From Hermatobates lingyangjiaoensis (lineage: Eukaryota > Arthropoda > Insecta > Hemiptera > Hermatobatidae): a DNA stretch of 64,000 bases. A program made the position numbers and the translations under genes. Every line of letters begins with the position of its first letter. Position 1 is the first letter of the stretch. The notes under the pieces were generated by a model. It made no database searches. It was not told the DNA's origin and worked only from the letters and a program-made list of their open reading frames with translations. The stretch covers positions 5,539,001 to 5,603,000 of the forward strand of contig JAPFBL010000049.1 in the NCBI GenBank assembly GCA_026182355.1. The letters are read 5' to 3'. Below are positions 44,761 through 55,379 of this stretch, piece by piece.

Positions 44761-45611
44761 AGAATGATATATTAATATTGAAATAATAATGGAACTGAAC
44801 ACTAAAGTAGGTTCCGTCATGAGGATGAGTTTTATAGTTTTTTGGCGAACTTTCTTTATTTACAAGGAGCATATTTGTACATCTTGTGATTCAGAATTCT
44901 TTTTCGCTTGCCAATTCGCCAGTTGGCGAATTTTAAAAAGGGTTTAAATAATTTGATTGAGTATTTTTTAATTGTAAAAAGTAGATAGCATCTGGAAACA
45001 TTAATGTAATGTGATATGGATGTATAAAGTTCAGAATACATGAGTATTTACATGTACTCTTTGGACACGAACATTGAATCCTTCTAAACTGTATCATATT
45101 TAAACCACAAATCGGGCCGACTAGGCTAACAGTGGAGTTGGGTTCTGTGTTAGTCAAACTCTGGCTAGAGGACTTTAAACCAAATTAGGATAGGGTAATC
45201 ATACAACATTTCAAATATCAATAGCAACAAAAAATGTAATATTTAATGTTCAATAATATAACTTACACAATATAGTTACCCGAAGAAAGTTTATCTAAGA
45301 TCATAGATGAAATAATCAAATGAGTATTTCTCGAACACATACAGTTATATCCTCTAAATTTTCTAATCACAACATAAATTGGCTGCTAAAATAACTTGTT
45401 AATAATGAATAAGTTCCAGCAGGAGTTGTTATAAAATCAATTATACATTTTATTAAGACCCTTTTGGGCTTAAGAAATAGGAGTTGCTTACAATTGTTAA
45501 ACTGGATAATGACATCGGCGTGAAGGATATCCCAAACAAATACCAAAGAGATATAACAGAAATAAGAGTATAGCAGAACAAAGTGTCAATGTGAGAATGA
45601 CATGTACACAT
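44761..45611. other. No gene recognised
   Basis: Only short frames. A minus-strand one, 45157-44933, has no recognisable domain. Confidence 0.35.
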
Positions 45612-45660
45612 AAAGATCTTAGTCTTGTTTTCCCATTTCTTATTGTGGTTTGATCATTGA
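45612..45660 (+). mobile_element. PLE terminal fragment (AAGATCTTAGTC type)
   Basis: AAGATCTTAGTCTTGTTTTC and TTATTGTGGTTTGATCATTG match the right arm of the 7557-7676 hairpin; a CA/TA microsatellite follows. Confidence 0.7.
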
Positions 45661-45663
45661 TAT

Positions 45664-45709
<46 letters not shown>
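45661..45709. repeat. (CA)n/(TA)n microsatellite
   Basis: CACACA then TA run, 45677-45709 pure TA. Confidence 0.93.
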
Positions 45710-45712
<3 letters not shown>

Positions 45713-45713
<1 letters not shown>

Positions 45714-45876
45714 TAATGTACATAGAGAAATTAAAAACACACACTTACAGTCTCTAATTTTCGGTTGAGAGATAAGAGAGGGAAACCAAGCGCACTGGTA
45801 CAGAGACGGTTGGAGACCGACTGTGTGTGTGTTTTAATTTCTCTATGTTTCTTTATGTACATTGAACTGTATTTGT
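45713..45876. repeat. PLE-terminal inverted repeat, eroded relative of 7803-8046
   Basis: TAATGTACATAGAGAAATTA pairs with TAATTTCTCTATG...ATGTACATT, and GGGAAACCAAGCGCACTGG is shared with 7908-7925. The CTGAAGA and stem II region of the left arm is deleted (CTCTCAACCGAAAATTAGAG on the minus strand), so no ribozyme-like core survives there. Confidence 0.75.
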
Positions 45877-45903
45877 CCATTTCGGATCGTATTTTCATCA
45901 AAA

Positions 45904-45905
<2 letters not shown>

Positions 45906-45944
<39 letters not shown>
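45906..45944. repeat. (TA)n microsatellite
   Basis: 39-bp TA run. Confidence 0.95.
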
Positions 45945-45949
<5 letters not shown>

Positions 45950-46015
45950 GAATTTTGAAAAGAACACGTAGAAAAGAAATCACTAATATATATATGTATT
46001 GATATATATACAAAA

Positions 46016-46215
46016 CTAAAGTTTATCAGGACTCGGTAAGTTCCTCATGTTAAAAAAAAACTCTCACTCCCAACGTTTCGGTTTTTATTTAAAACCTTTT
46101 TCATTGGCAGAAGTATAAAATATGAAAAAGGTTTTAAATAAAAACAGAAACGTTGGCAATAAGAGTTTAATTTGAACCTGAAGAACTGACCGAGTCCTGT
46201 AAACTTTATTTTTGT
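46016..46215. repeat. PLE-terminal inverted repeat (200 bp)
   Basis: AAAGTTTATCAGGACTCGG pairs with GACCGAGTCCTGTAAACTTT, and CCAACGTTTCGGTTTTTATT with AAATAAAAACAGAAACGTTGG. The minus strand carries the hairpin element: ATGAAAA, A, GGTTTT/AAAACC, GAA, ACGT, T (46104-46072), a version with a decayed first motif. Confidence 0.75.
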
Positions 46216-46239
46216 TTCTATTCCATGGTCGATACTTTT

Positions 46240-46500
46240 AACAATATTTATATATGTATATTATATATATATACATATATATGACACTTCGAATTAAAAA
46301 CAGACTGTTCAAACGGACATATAATTACAGTTACAACTAGGGAACACAAATAAAAAACAATAAGAGCACTAATACTCACGGTTTTGATCATTTCGGCTGA
46401 CTTGCCGAATTCAGGAGAGGAGAAAAAGATAAAAGAGACGGAATGAAGGAGCAGTGAAGTGAATGTCCACCGACCGATACCATATATACCATATATATAT
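46240..46500 (-). mobile_element. PLE terminal segment with hairpin, between TA runs
   Basis: Minus strand at 46414-46385: CTGAATT, C, GGC/GCC stem with loop, GAA, ATGATCA. The segment resembles 10952-11170 and 12042-12180 in layout (CCTCTCCTGAATTC, then GTGAGTATTAG) and is flanked by TATATA at about 46240-46280 and 46486-46500. Confidence 0.6.
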
Positions 46501-46502
46501 AT

Positions 46503-46735
46503 CAATGATTAAACCACAATAAGAAATGGGAAAACAAGACTGAGAAGTGGGAAGGAAGAGTGGTATCCTCCTCTCAACTCTTCACCAAGATGTTTCCGCA
46601 TGTAGTGTTTCAGTTGGTTTTTTGACTTTGACGAAAGTCGCTTCTTACGGTTGAAAGATCTTAGTATTTTTTTCCCATTTTATATTGTGGTTTGATCATT
46701 GATTGTTATTTGATGTGTTTATATGAAATCTTTTA
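46503..46735. mobile_element. PLE terminal segment, inverted ends of the AAGATCTTAGTC type
   Basis: AAACCACAATAAGAAATGGG near the left end and CCCATTTTATATTGTGGTTT near the right end are reverse complements, as in 7557-7676, but with about 130 bp of extra interior including GACGAAAGTCGCTTC and TACGGTTGAAAGATCTTAG. Confidence 0.65.
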
Positions 46736-46749
46736 TATTTCAAAGGGAA

Positions 46750-46985
46750 ATCACCATTAGAAATAGTAAAAGTAAAGAAAAAGTTCTAAGCTTTCGGGTG
46801 TTATCTCGGTTTCAAATCGCTGAAACGAAGTTTGGTGTATCGATTTGTGATATGATCGGCCTTAAAAGATTACGTAACTTGTGATGCTTCCGTAAAAGTA
46901 GTTTAATCCATATTCGTTAGAACTGGATGGAAGGGTATTGCATCTGTTTTTGTTGACTCTCTTGATGAGGTCGTTTATTTTCATT
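46750..46985 (-). pseudogene. Penelope-like element RT fragment
   Basis: On the minus strand MKINDLIKRVNKNRCNTLPS and, in another frame, HKLRNLLRPIISQIDTPNFV (about 46875-46830) match EINKLIRMANKEV and HKPGYPLRPIISQVTTPTYE of the PLE RTs at 3-4.2 kb. Frameshifted; the catalytic block is absent. Confidence 0.6.
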
Positions 46986-46989
46986 TTTA

Positions 46990-48120
46990 ATTAACTTGTT
47001 AGATTTTGACAAATAACTGCATGAATACATATGAATAAATACATGAATAACAGTAGACACAACAGTGTAGATAAAAGAAAGGATGTCTAAGACAATTATT
47101 TTTTTGTGTAATCTTCAAGTTTAGGGTATAAATGATGTTTTATTTTAAACGAACATTTTTAATGGTATAACGAATTTCTTCAATTTAGTTATGATATTGT
47201 TCCTTTTCTGAAATATGTCACGGTAAAGATTTCAAGACAAATTTTAGGGTTACTTTCTGGATTCAAATATTACAATATATATCCCAGCAAACATCATGCT
47301 ACCAGTAGGCTGTACTTGATCACTGACATATGGCTTATGTCAATTGATTGATTATAACGTTCTAACTGTAGTACATAATGACATAAGGCTATCATTGAGA
47401 TTAATGGATGTAAGAGTTTGTTCCAACTAACCAGCTGTTCGTTTAAACGTGTTTTCCTAGTTGTAAATCTGTACATCAATAAATGAAAACTCCTATTCAA
47501 ATACATAGAAGTGATCTAGTCGAGGAATTGCTGCATTAATATCGAAGAAATTGCTGGTGAGAACTATAAAATTGTCAAAAAAGTGTATCACGCTACTGGC
47601 GTTTACCTACAAAGTGCGAAAGATGGCTTTCTAAACACAAGATCTCTAATGAAGAAATTCGAACAATTGTGTTATAATTAGAAGACTGTTTTCATTTCAC
47701 AGCCTAAAATTGCAAAAACTATTTAATTTAAATTAATGTTTTTCCATAATGAACCAAAAAATAACTTTAAAAAGGTTTTTCTGAATTATTTTCCTAACCT
47801 TCTCAAAGAAAATGCTTACTTAGGAAAAATTGATTACCAATATTTGTACTACGTTAATTGCTTGTTCATAAATTAATTTTGTATTTTAACTAACTTAATT
47901 TGAAACTTGTCAAACTTTAATTACTTTGTTTAACAGAAATTAACATCCTAATTTTAACAAATTGTTTTTTTTTTTTTTGAATGGGAAACAATATTTTTAT
48001 CATAGAAGAAAGTAGAGAAAATTAAATTGTCATATTTTGGTCTGAGCACTAAATATACTTTTAAAGTTATCAATGATTATAAGGTAATCAATCATAAGGT
48101 ACTTTCTAGATTGAACTTTA
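46990..48120. other. AT-rich, no gene recognised
   Basis: Short frames without identifiable domains. 47570-47660 reads VYHAT..., LPTKCERWLSKHKISNEEIR in parts but cannot be assigned. Confidence 0.35.
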
Positions 48121-48242
48121 TTGCGTTGGGATATATTACAGAACCGATAATTATCAACACCAACATTCGGCACCTATAGTGCAACTGATGGCAGCAGCGC
48201 ACATTACCATATTACTTGATACGATATAGTGAGTCCTAAATT

Positions 48243-48503
48243 TTGATTTATTCAATTTTATTAGCGTGGCAATCATTATTGATTAGCTTATACCCCATAG
48301 GCTCAGGGCCGACAGCTTTACTTAATCTCCGAGGGATCGTATGCATAAAGTTTCCCATTTCTGACATGAAAGCGTTGAGGTCACATTTACTGAATTCAAA
48401 GCCTGAACCATCAGCACTAACAGCTAAAACAATCAATAGTCCACACCTGACTCCCCGAAATCAATACAAACCAAGTGTTGGCAGAGATCTAGATGAAATA
48501 TAA
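48243..48503 (+). other. GC-richer patch with open frames on both strands, unidentified
   Basis: Plus frame 48243-48503 (86 codons; FPISDMKALRSHLLNSKPEP) and minus frame 48436-48248 (62 codons; MSEMGNFMHTIPRRLSKAVG, stop at the end) overlap. Base composition differs from the flanks. I recognise neither protein. It may be an exon, an old element scrap, or non-coding. Direction is undecided. Confidence 0.25.
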
Positions 48504-49099
48504 ATACCGGTTACCTCATCAATATTCGATGGAATATAACTTTTATTAATCAAATGCTTAACCATTTATAGTAATAGTAAGCATTAAGCAGACTAACTAT
48601 CGTTTAGACCACATCTGATCCCAGTTAAATCACATTCAAAACCTACCACCATGTAATTTTACAGATTCATAGATTCTGGACAGTTTCCTTGAAACTTTGT
48701 TGGTACTACTATCATCCTCGAAGGCAACAACTTTCCAACTCGACACACATATTTCAATGCCACTACCAATTTCCAAAACTAATTTTAATGGATAAAGTAA
48801 TAATTAATGTGCTACCTAGACAATACAAGAAAAAGTAAATTCATGTAAACTCATGAGCAAAATTATAAGTATATCATAATTATTTTATAAATATTTTACT
48901 TAAACATTTATCCTTTATAAATAACCTTACACCAATAACCAATTGCATAAATTAATAAAAGGGAATTTAGTCATTAACCTGTAAAGCAAAAATAATTTAC
49001 ATTAAATTAAATGGAACTATCTGATTTTGTTTTACAACATGAAATGTGTAAATTTTGTAATACAGTCGACAGAATGCGTTGTATATTGACTTCAATGGT

Positions 49100-49600
49100 A
49101 ACTTTTATTGAAGTTATTGTTAAAGTTTTGGTTGTTGTAGTTGACGAACCTAAAGAAAATAACAAAAATGCTAGTTTTGCAAGAAATTACATTACCTCAT
49201 TCAAAAGTAATAAAAGTAGTATCCAAAAGTTTGAGGTCACGCTACAGACCACACTGTTCAATGGATCGAATTCATATTTTACTCAAAAATGGGACTGTAG
49301 TTCTGATAAGCCCTATTGTTTTTGGGGAATATTGAATAATGTGCAAGTCAATTTTTTTTGGCACAAATCTGTTTTTAAACAACTTTTTCTTTCATAAATT
49401 GCTAACTTTAGAGTGTTGAAACTTTGGAATTATTATAAAACAGACAATACCATTAATACAACAAACTTTAAGAATTTTGCAATTACCTAAAAGGTTAGTT
49501 TTACAATGAAATGTAAAGTTTTTAACTTCTGATTGATTCTGAAAGATTATGGCACGATCATTCGTCCAAATGGAACGAACTTTAGAACCTTGTGGATCTT
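49100..49600 (+). repeat. Family F right-arm fragment
   Basis: TCACGCTACAGACCACACTG, TTCAATGGATCGAATTCATA, GCCCTATTGTTTTTGGG and ATTGCTAACTTTAGAGTG follow the order of 34970-35330; boxes at about 49257 and 49563 (306 bp apart). The 128-codon frame at 49011 lies within this repeat and is not considered a gene. Confidence 0.6.
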
Positions 49601-50339
49601 TATCATCTAGATATTCTAAATATACGCTACTCTATAGAACAAGTTAAATATATTTTGTTGTAAATTAATGTTAAATTTCTTTAAAAGAAATCTTGGAATG
49701 GTTTAAATTTATTTATATTATTTTTTTAAAAAAAAACTAGTTTTTGAATTCGTACAATTGGTTTTTGAACAACCTTCTGGAACGGATTATGTACGGCAGT
49801 ATTTAAAATATATAACCCAACGCCTATCAACCATATGTTTTTTGAATTTTAATGATGCCTCCAGATATTAATGATACTCTCCAGGGGGAAGGATGGTTGT
49901 CTTCAAAAATGTTGCAATCAATCTACATGTTGCACCCTTCAATATATAATTGTCAGACATATATTCTTTGTGTAGATAAGATTTCCTTAATTTTTGGGAA
50001 ATATTGAAGAATGGGAAAGTTACTATTTTATTTTTTATGACAATACTCGTACTATTTGTAAGCCACTTCTCGAGTGATAAAATTAAAATTTATCATTAGA
50101 TATTGTCGTACTAGAATTTTTCATAATTTTGCAATATTATATTAATATTACAGTATTATATGAGTAATATTTCATTTAATAATTAAAAAAGTTCTGACGA
50201 TACTAACATGAGAAGTCTTGGGTAAATAGGAGGCATTTTCACAAAGGACAACATATCGACAGAGCAAAACAACAGAATCAGTTCAAAAAATTGTTGTTAA
50301 CAAAATACATGAATAATTAACTTTCAAATTATTTACCCA
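49601..50339. other. AT-rich, no gene recognised
   Basis: Nothing supported; part may be decayed family F. Confidence 0.35.
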
Positions 50340-50560
50340 GGACCTTTGGGAAATAAATGGAGCTTTTGACAGAGTGTCCTTTCTATCTATTGAATCAGAA
50401 CTTATAAATAGATGTATCGATCCAAAAACTTCAGAATATATTAATACTTTATATAAGATTGTGATTGCTAACGGTTGTATTGAGGTACGTGGCTTTGGGC
50501 TTTTGTTATTGTGGTACTTAGTGGTGATCTGGCAGATAGTGTAAATAATCATGGTTACGA
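50340..50560 (+). pseudogene. LINE reverse transcriptase fragment (R1/LOA type)
   Basis: DLWEINGAFDRVSFLSIESE corresponds to the DIEGAFDxxxFDxI motif with the first catalytic Asp region changed to N. Then CIDPKTSEYINTLYKIVIAN, and after a small deletion GLLLLWYLVVIWQIV, corresponding to GGVLSPLLWNLVVDDLL. No longer catalytic. Confidence 0.65.
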
Positions 50561-51320
50561 TTCGGGACGATAATAAGAGGATAAGAGGACCTTGTTATGA
50601 CCAAAGTTACTGCAGAAAGTCAAACATAATTCTTGTTTAACGTCTAATAGAAGGAATTTGAATATATTTTAAACATTTAATATGCTATAAAAAAAATCTT
50701 AAAACTATGAAAGGAAACCTCAAACAACCATATAGTTTATAATGCATGACAGGGTGAAGACTAGCAAATCTGTTGCAATATATCTACGTGTAGCACCCTT
50801 CTACATACCTAACTGTTAGACATATGTTCTCAATGTCTTTAAGAACTCCGTTGGTCTGAGTGATATAGAAACATGGGAAAGGAAATTCATAATTGTTTAC
50901 GAAAATACGGCTACTATTTTTATTCAACGTCTCCCGTGATTGAACCAACTTAAAATATCGGTTAGGTATCCTCTTACAATGAATATTTCATAACCCTAGA
51001 TATCGAACATGTAATATAACACTAAAGATGACAAAATGTTCTACCAATAGCAATATGGAAAATTCAGTCAAATATGAATAACGGAAAATACACTTATCTT
51101 AATAACGGAAAATACACCTATCAGAAGGGCAAGTTGACAGAACCTCTTTCCAAAATTATGTTTAATAAAATTGAAAAATCTTGAAGCCATAAAAAAGAAG
51201 TAAAGTCCGTAAAATGTCAGAATACTCCTCAAAGATTTTACGTTAATCAACATTAGTAAATAAAAGTGAACTAACTAATTTATTTTCTTTGTGAATAATG
51301 AATAACTTGTTAACTGAATA
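50561..51320. other. AT-rich, no gene recognised
   Basis: No frame above background. A short direct repeat, AATAACGGAAAATACAC, at about 51077 and 51100. Confidence 0.35.
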
Positions 51321-51326
51321 ATTTGT

Positions 51327-52389
51327 TTGGATGATATAACTGCAGCTGTCAACACATTAAATATTGTCTGTAAAGATTTAATGAAAAAACTAAAAGATAA
51401 GAAGAAATGTGTTACATCATTGGAGCATGTTGCAACTAATACTGGAAGATTAAGCTACTCCAAAAGTGGCACAACAGAGACCTCTGAGAAAGTTATATAT
51501 AAAGCAATAGTTAAACCAATAAATATCAACGAACACACCAGAAAAGTATTGAAAGAAAGTGTAAATCCATGCAAACTAAAACTAGGTTTATCTAAAACGG
51601 TTAATATTTCAAGTAATAGAATACTAATCCAATCCCATAAAAAAGATGAAATTAAAGAATGATGGAAAGAAGTAAACGCAGTTTGTAAAGAAAAATTAGA
51701 GGCAGAACCTGTGGTAAAGTTTTTGCCAAAAGTCATAGTGTACAATATACCAGAAGAAATAACATTGGATAATGCGGCAGAAAAAATTTAACAGCAGAAC
51801 TCTCAGCTTTTTGACAATAAATAAAATATTACACCCAAATACATTATAAATAACAAATTCAAAAAGCATATGACATTTAATAATAGAGCTAAACCCAACA
51901 TTACGCAAGAATAGTTTTGCTGCAGGATTTAAAATGATGTGGAGCCATTGCCACGCCAAAGACTACATATCAATAATGCGATGCTGCAAATGCAGCAGAT
52001 GCAATCATAGCAGCCGGAATTACGAAAACGAGGTGTAATGCACTTTCCGTTTATTGGTGTACCACCAATGACTTGGGACTATACACTGTTCAGCTGCCCA
52101 ATTCTTGAAAACGAGCGACAACGATTTATGACATTTGCAATAACAACTGGCTGTGGCTGGCCTCCAGCAAATAGTATGACAGTGCAAAACAGTGAACAAT
52201 TTCAGATTTTTAAAAAAAATCATAGACCTTATAGACTTTCAAAAACATTTATAGTGTGTATTTTAATGTTAAATTAATATAATGTAAGGTTTAATGTATT
52301 CTTAATGTGTATTTTCATGTAAAAATAAGATTCGATACAGCATTTAATATACTATATGGAGCATGGTTAATAAATGGATATAAAAAAAA
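51327..52389 (+). pseudogene. LINE with ORF1 joined to the ORF2 C-terminus (internal deletion)
   Basis: ORF1 (gag-like) part: MDDITAAVNTLNIVCKDLMK, coiled-coil-like KKLKDKKK, SSNRILIQSHKKDEIKE, stop, then VVKFLPKVIVYNIPEEITLD and QNSQLFDN, matching the KVxxxxPxVIVYxVPxEIT region of arthropod LINE ORF1 proteins. From about 52038, MTWDYTLFSCPILENERQRF and TTGCGWPPANSMTV match the end of ORF2 (HxLFxCPxFxxxRxxF, GWPP). The whole endonuclease, RT and RNase H are missing. The 3' end is AATAAATGGATATAAAAAAAA at about 52370-52389, a short A-rich tail. Non-autonomous. Confidence 0.7.
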
Positions 52390-52520
52390 ACACATAGGCT
52401 GAACATTTGCCCTTTGTGATCCCACGGAACCTACATTCTACCATTGTGGGTCCTAAATTTTCCATAACTCAAGCGTATTTAGAGTAAGGATCTTCCCCGA
52501 ATCTACCAGTCTAGAGGCGG
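52390..52520 (-). mobile_element. tRNA-derived SINE, 5'-truncated copy
   Basis: Minus strand: CTAGACTGGTAGATTCGGG (eroded B-box region), CTCTAAATACGCTTGAGTTA, TGGAAAATTTAGGACCC and GAATGTAGGTTCCGTGGG, then CACAAAGGGCAAATGTTCAG. The body matches the copy at 54179-54360 on the plus strand; the tail matches 53870-53930. It abuts the A-rich end of the LINE at 52389. Confidence 0.65.
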
Positions 52521-53780
52521 TAAATGAAATATATTCATTTTATTGAGCCGCCAGAGGCGGTTCATTTAAAACTATTGAATGGTATAGAAGTTTTTTGGGA
52601 TCGTTTGAATTTGTTGAGAGTTATGTAAAATTTATAGTTTAAGAGTGAAAAAATGTATTGATATTTAATTTTTAGAAGTTTCGAATGATTTGAAAATTAT
52701 TGAATTTTGTATATGATTTTTTTTAAGCTTTGAATGTATAGAAAGTTTTCAAAGTATTCAAAGTTGTAATGGTTTTAATGTTTTGAATGATCTGAATGAT
52801 TTGATGGAATTTAATGATGCACATGGGTTCTAAGTGAATGTAATATTTATTTTGAATGTAATGAATGTTTAATTCAAACCACATTCAACAACATGATATA
52901 TATATAAATATTCTGTTTAGACACAATGAATAAATGCATTCCCTCTCAATATTGATATTCATGTTGAATTATTTAGCACTAGTTCTAGGCAGATTGTTAT
53001 GATTACAAATGATCAGTTACAATAAAGCAAACCTCTAAATTGTGCCCATAAACTTGATGAATTTATTAAATTATTATTAATTATTTTATTATATTATTAT
53101 TATATTAATATATTTGTTTTTTAATTAATTATAAATTGAAGAATTTAAAATTTAAATGCTTTTATTAATTGAAGATTTTTGAAAAAATTAATGTTTGTTT
53201 AAATTTAAATTATCATCGTTTATGGATATCATGTTATTGGACTATTATAATATGCACAAATGTCTTTTTCAGTATAGCGCTTCCTCTATTGTTTATGGTA
53301 GGATTAAGTTTACGCTATTGATGAAATATAATAGAATGATCCATGAAACAATAGTTTTGTTCCTCTAATTATCAAATATTTTTATAAGATAGACGTCAAA
53401 CTTGTTACTCTAATAATTACCTTGTAACGGAGAGGTTTTCATTTTTAATAGGTTATTAGTCTAATTACACTACAGGTAGCTTTCTGTATCTAATTGTTAA
53501 CCGGTTGCTGTTAATACTGACCATCCATCTTTTCAATCCAATAACTTTGGCAGTGTACTAAAATATCCATATGGAAAATGGAATAACTTGTTCAGGCTGT
53601 CATACACAAATGAAGTAAGTCCATAGAATGTCAGAATACTCCTATAAGATCTGAACTTTCTAACTATACATTAGTAAATTGGATTCATGGTTAAAAGTGA
53701 ACTAATTAATTTTTTTTTTGACTAAGAGGTTGTTTGTAAGACAGGTATTAAATAACAAATTAGGTAATATTTACGAATGT
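52521..53780. other. AT-rich, low complexity, no gene
   Basis: 52600-52880 is a TTTGAAT/GAATG-rich low-complexity stretch. 53040-53200 is almost pure AT. No gene supported. Confidence 0.45.
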
Positions 53781-53851
53781 AGAACAAAGATAGATAGTGC
53801 CAACTCTAGCATGTGTGGGGTGTTGAAAAAACAACTGATCTTATTGGATAT

Positions 53852-53935
53852 TTAGGTTAGGTTAGGTTACAGTGGCAGTCCCAAAAGAAACACACATAGG
53901 CTGAACAGTTGCCCTTTGTGTTATCAAAAAGATTT
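53852..53935 (-). mobile_element. SINE 3' tail with TTAGG-type repeat
   Basis: Plus strand: (TTAGG)3 TTA at about 53852-53869, CAGTGGCAGTCCC, then CACATAGGCTGAACAGTTGC and CCTTTGTG, matching 52390-52425. The GGTTAGGTTAGG ... GTGGCAGYCC ... CAGT...ATTGTG layout resembles a sequence common in arthropod repeats. Short and interstitial, not a telomere. Confidence 0.5.
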
Positions 53936-54178
53936 CTATCCTACGTAGAAGAAGGTATCCATATTAGTCTTAATAAATTACACAAACAAAATTGTCTGTG
54001 GATAACATGAGAAATGATCAGCCACACATTCTAGAGTTGTCACCATCCAACTTGTTCTGGAGATGAAATTATTGCAGGATACACTTCCCCTGATAGTATA
54101 TTCTACTACGGTGTCAAAGTGATGACAAATGATCACCTCGATTGTAAGCTTCTTAGAATTACCTTTAAATATGTAATA
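53936..54178 (+). pseudogene. LINE fragment upstream of RNase H, inverted relative of 55520-55745
   Basis: AGAAGGTATCCATATTAGTC, ACATGAGAAATGATCAGCCA and ATTATTGCAGGATACACTTC are the reverse complement of 55745-55520 with some substitutions. In the 55-kb copy this stretch directly precedes an RNase H fragment, so this is the same LINE region in opposite orientation, cut off by the SINE at 54179. Confidence 0.6.
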
Positions 54179-54360
54179 AGGGGCCAGGTTAGTCCATTGG
54201 CAACGTGCTTGCCTCTGGACTGGTAGATCCGGGGTTCAATACTCACTCTATCCTTCCTCTATCCCTCGATCGTCAGGTACTCATTAAAGATCACTACTCT
54301 AAATAAACTTGAGTTATGGACAATTTAGGACCCTGAATATAGAATGTTCATTGGTAATGT
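54179..54360 (+). mobile_element. tRNA-derived SINE
   Basis: Starts GGGGCCAGGTTAGTCCATTG. RNA polymerase III promoter boxes are visible: A box TAGTCCATTGG (54191-54201) and B box GGTTCAATACT (54234-54244), spaced as in a tRNA gene. The body continues CTCTAAATAAACTTGAGTTA, TGGACAATTTAGGACCC and GAATATAGAATGTTCATTGG. The acceptor stem does not close, so it is a SINE and not a tRNA gene. Confidence 0.75.
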
Positions 54361-54489
54361 TCAATACAATATCAAAGGCTATTGCAGATATTGTGAAAAT
54401 TATAATTGAATTGTTTCATGATTAATTTGTTTCAATGTGTCTATTACTAATCCATCTGATTAGAAATAACTTGAAATCATTAATTTAGA

Positions 54490-54905
54490 AGCATATAAAT
54501 CTATCCAAAATCCTTCGCAAAATTGTGCAAGCTCCCTTCTATGTTTCGAACGATACCATACACAAAGATCTTAAAATTCCCTTCATCCACCAAGAAATCC
54601 AATCCCGATACCGTAAATTCCATGAATCTTTACCCACCACTATAAATCCTTTCATTCACGAATTATCATCTCTCCAGATTCCTAGCAACCCTATTAGAAG
54701 GCTGAAAAGATGTTGGCCCCGAGACCTACTCTGAAATGTTAACTGTCAAGACTAGTTGCAAGTGATCCTAACAGTCTATATGGAGTACTACCAATGGGTG
54801 GTTTCTCCACTCTTTATTCCACCTTTATGTAGCATGTATCACCATTACTTATTACCCCGATAAGGGTAGTTGTAATACAAAACAAATAAAAAAAAAAAAA
54901 AATAT
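54490..54905 (+). pseudogene. Jockey-like LINE 3' end with poly(A) tail
   Basis: The frame to the stop at 54732-54734 reads LRKIVQAPFYVSNDTIHKDL, KIPFIHQEIQSRYRKFHESL and IRRLKRCWPRDLL. This fits the ORF2 C-terminus of Jockey-type elements (RxIxxAPWYVxNxxIHxDLxI ... RRLKRxxPxDL). A 160-bp 3'UTR (CACCTTTATGTAGCATGTAT) ends in a poly(A) run at 54889-54902. A typical 5'-truncated insertion and relatively intact over its length. Confidence 0.8.
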
Positions 54906-55375
54906 AATAACAATATGATAATAATTATTATCATAATATATTTTGTTTATATTATGTTAAAATAATGTAGTTATTTATATTTATAGTTAAAATTCTCTTC
55001 TTATAGTTATTATTATATTAATGTTATTAAACTAAAACATTAAGCAAGTCCTTCGGAGTGCGCACCACTGCTGTATTTTTTCTAATCTGCTTTGTTCTCT
55101 CTTAACTATTATCAACTTTATATTTTAAGCTATTTAATGAACAAAATTTATTTATTAGATAAAAGTTATATATACTACATATATTTTTGAAACTAACTAT
55201 AAAGATTGATTAATATCCGTACAAATTTATGTTCAGTTTTCAATGAGCTTTCCAGACTCACAGAGACCCCGTTTTCCTCACCACGTTTTATCTCCTTTCC
55301 CTTTCATCCGTTCCTTAATTGCATTCTAAAAAAGCTGAAGTGTATTATCAAAAATAACTTCAGGTCGCAGAAGGT
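54906..55375. other. AT-rich, no gene recognised
   Basis: Nothing supported apart from AT-rich sequence. Confidence 0.35.
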
Positions 55376-55379
55376 TTGT

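Noticed and set aside
44933..45157. 74-codon minus-strand frame as an exon
   Set aside because: Cys-rich look, but no splice context, homology or composition shift strong enough to support it.
49011..49397. 128-codon open frame as a gene
   Set aside because: It lies inside family F right-arm sequence that is noncoding in every other copy.
50283..50552. 89-codon minus-strand frame
   Set aside because: Antisense shadow of the LINE RT fragment at 50340-50560.
53852..53869. Telomeric (TTAGG)n array
   Set aside because: Only three units, interstitial, and attached to a SINE-like tail.
54179..54260. tRNA gene
   Set aside because: A and B boxes are present, but the acceptor and anticodon stems do not fold and a SINE body follows; a second copy exists at 52390-52520.
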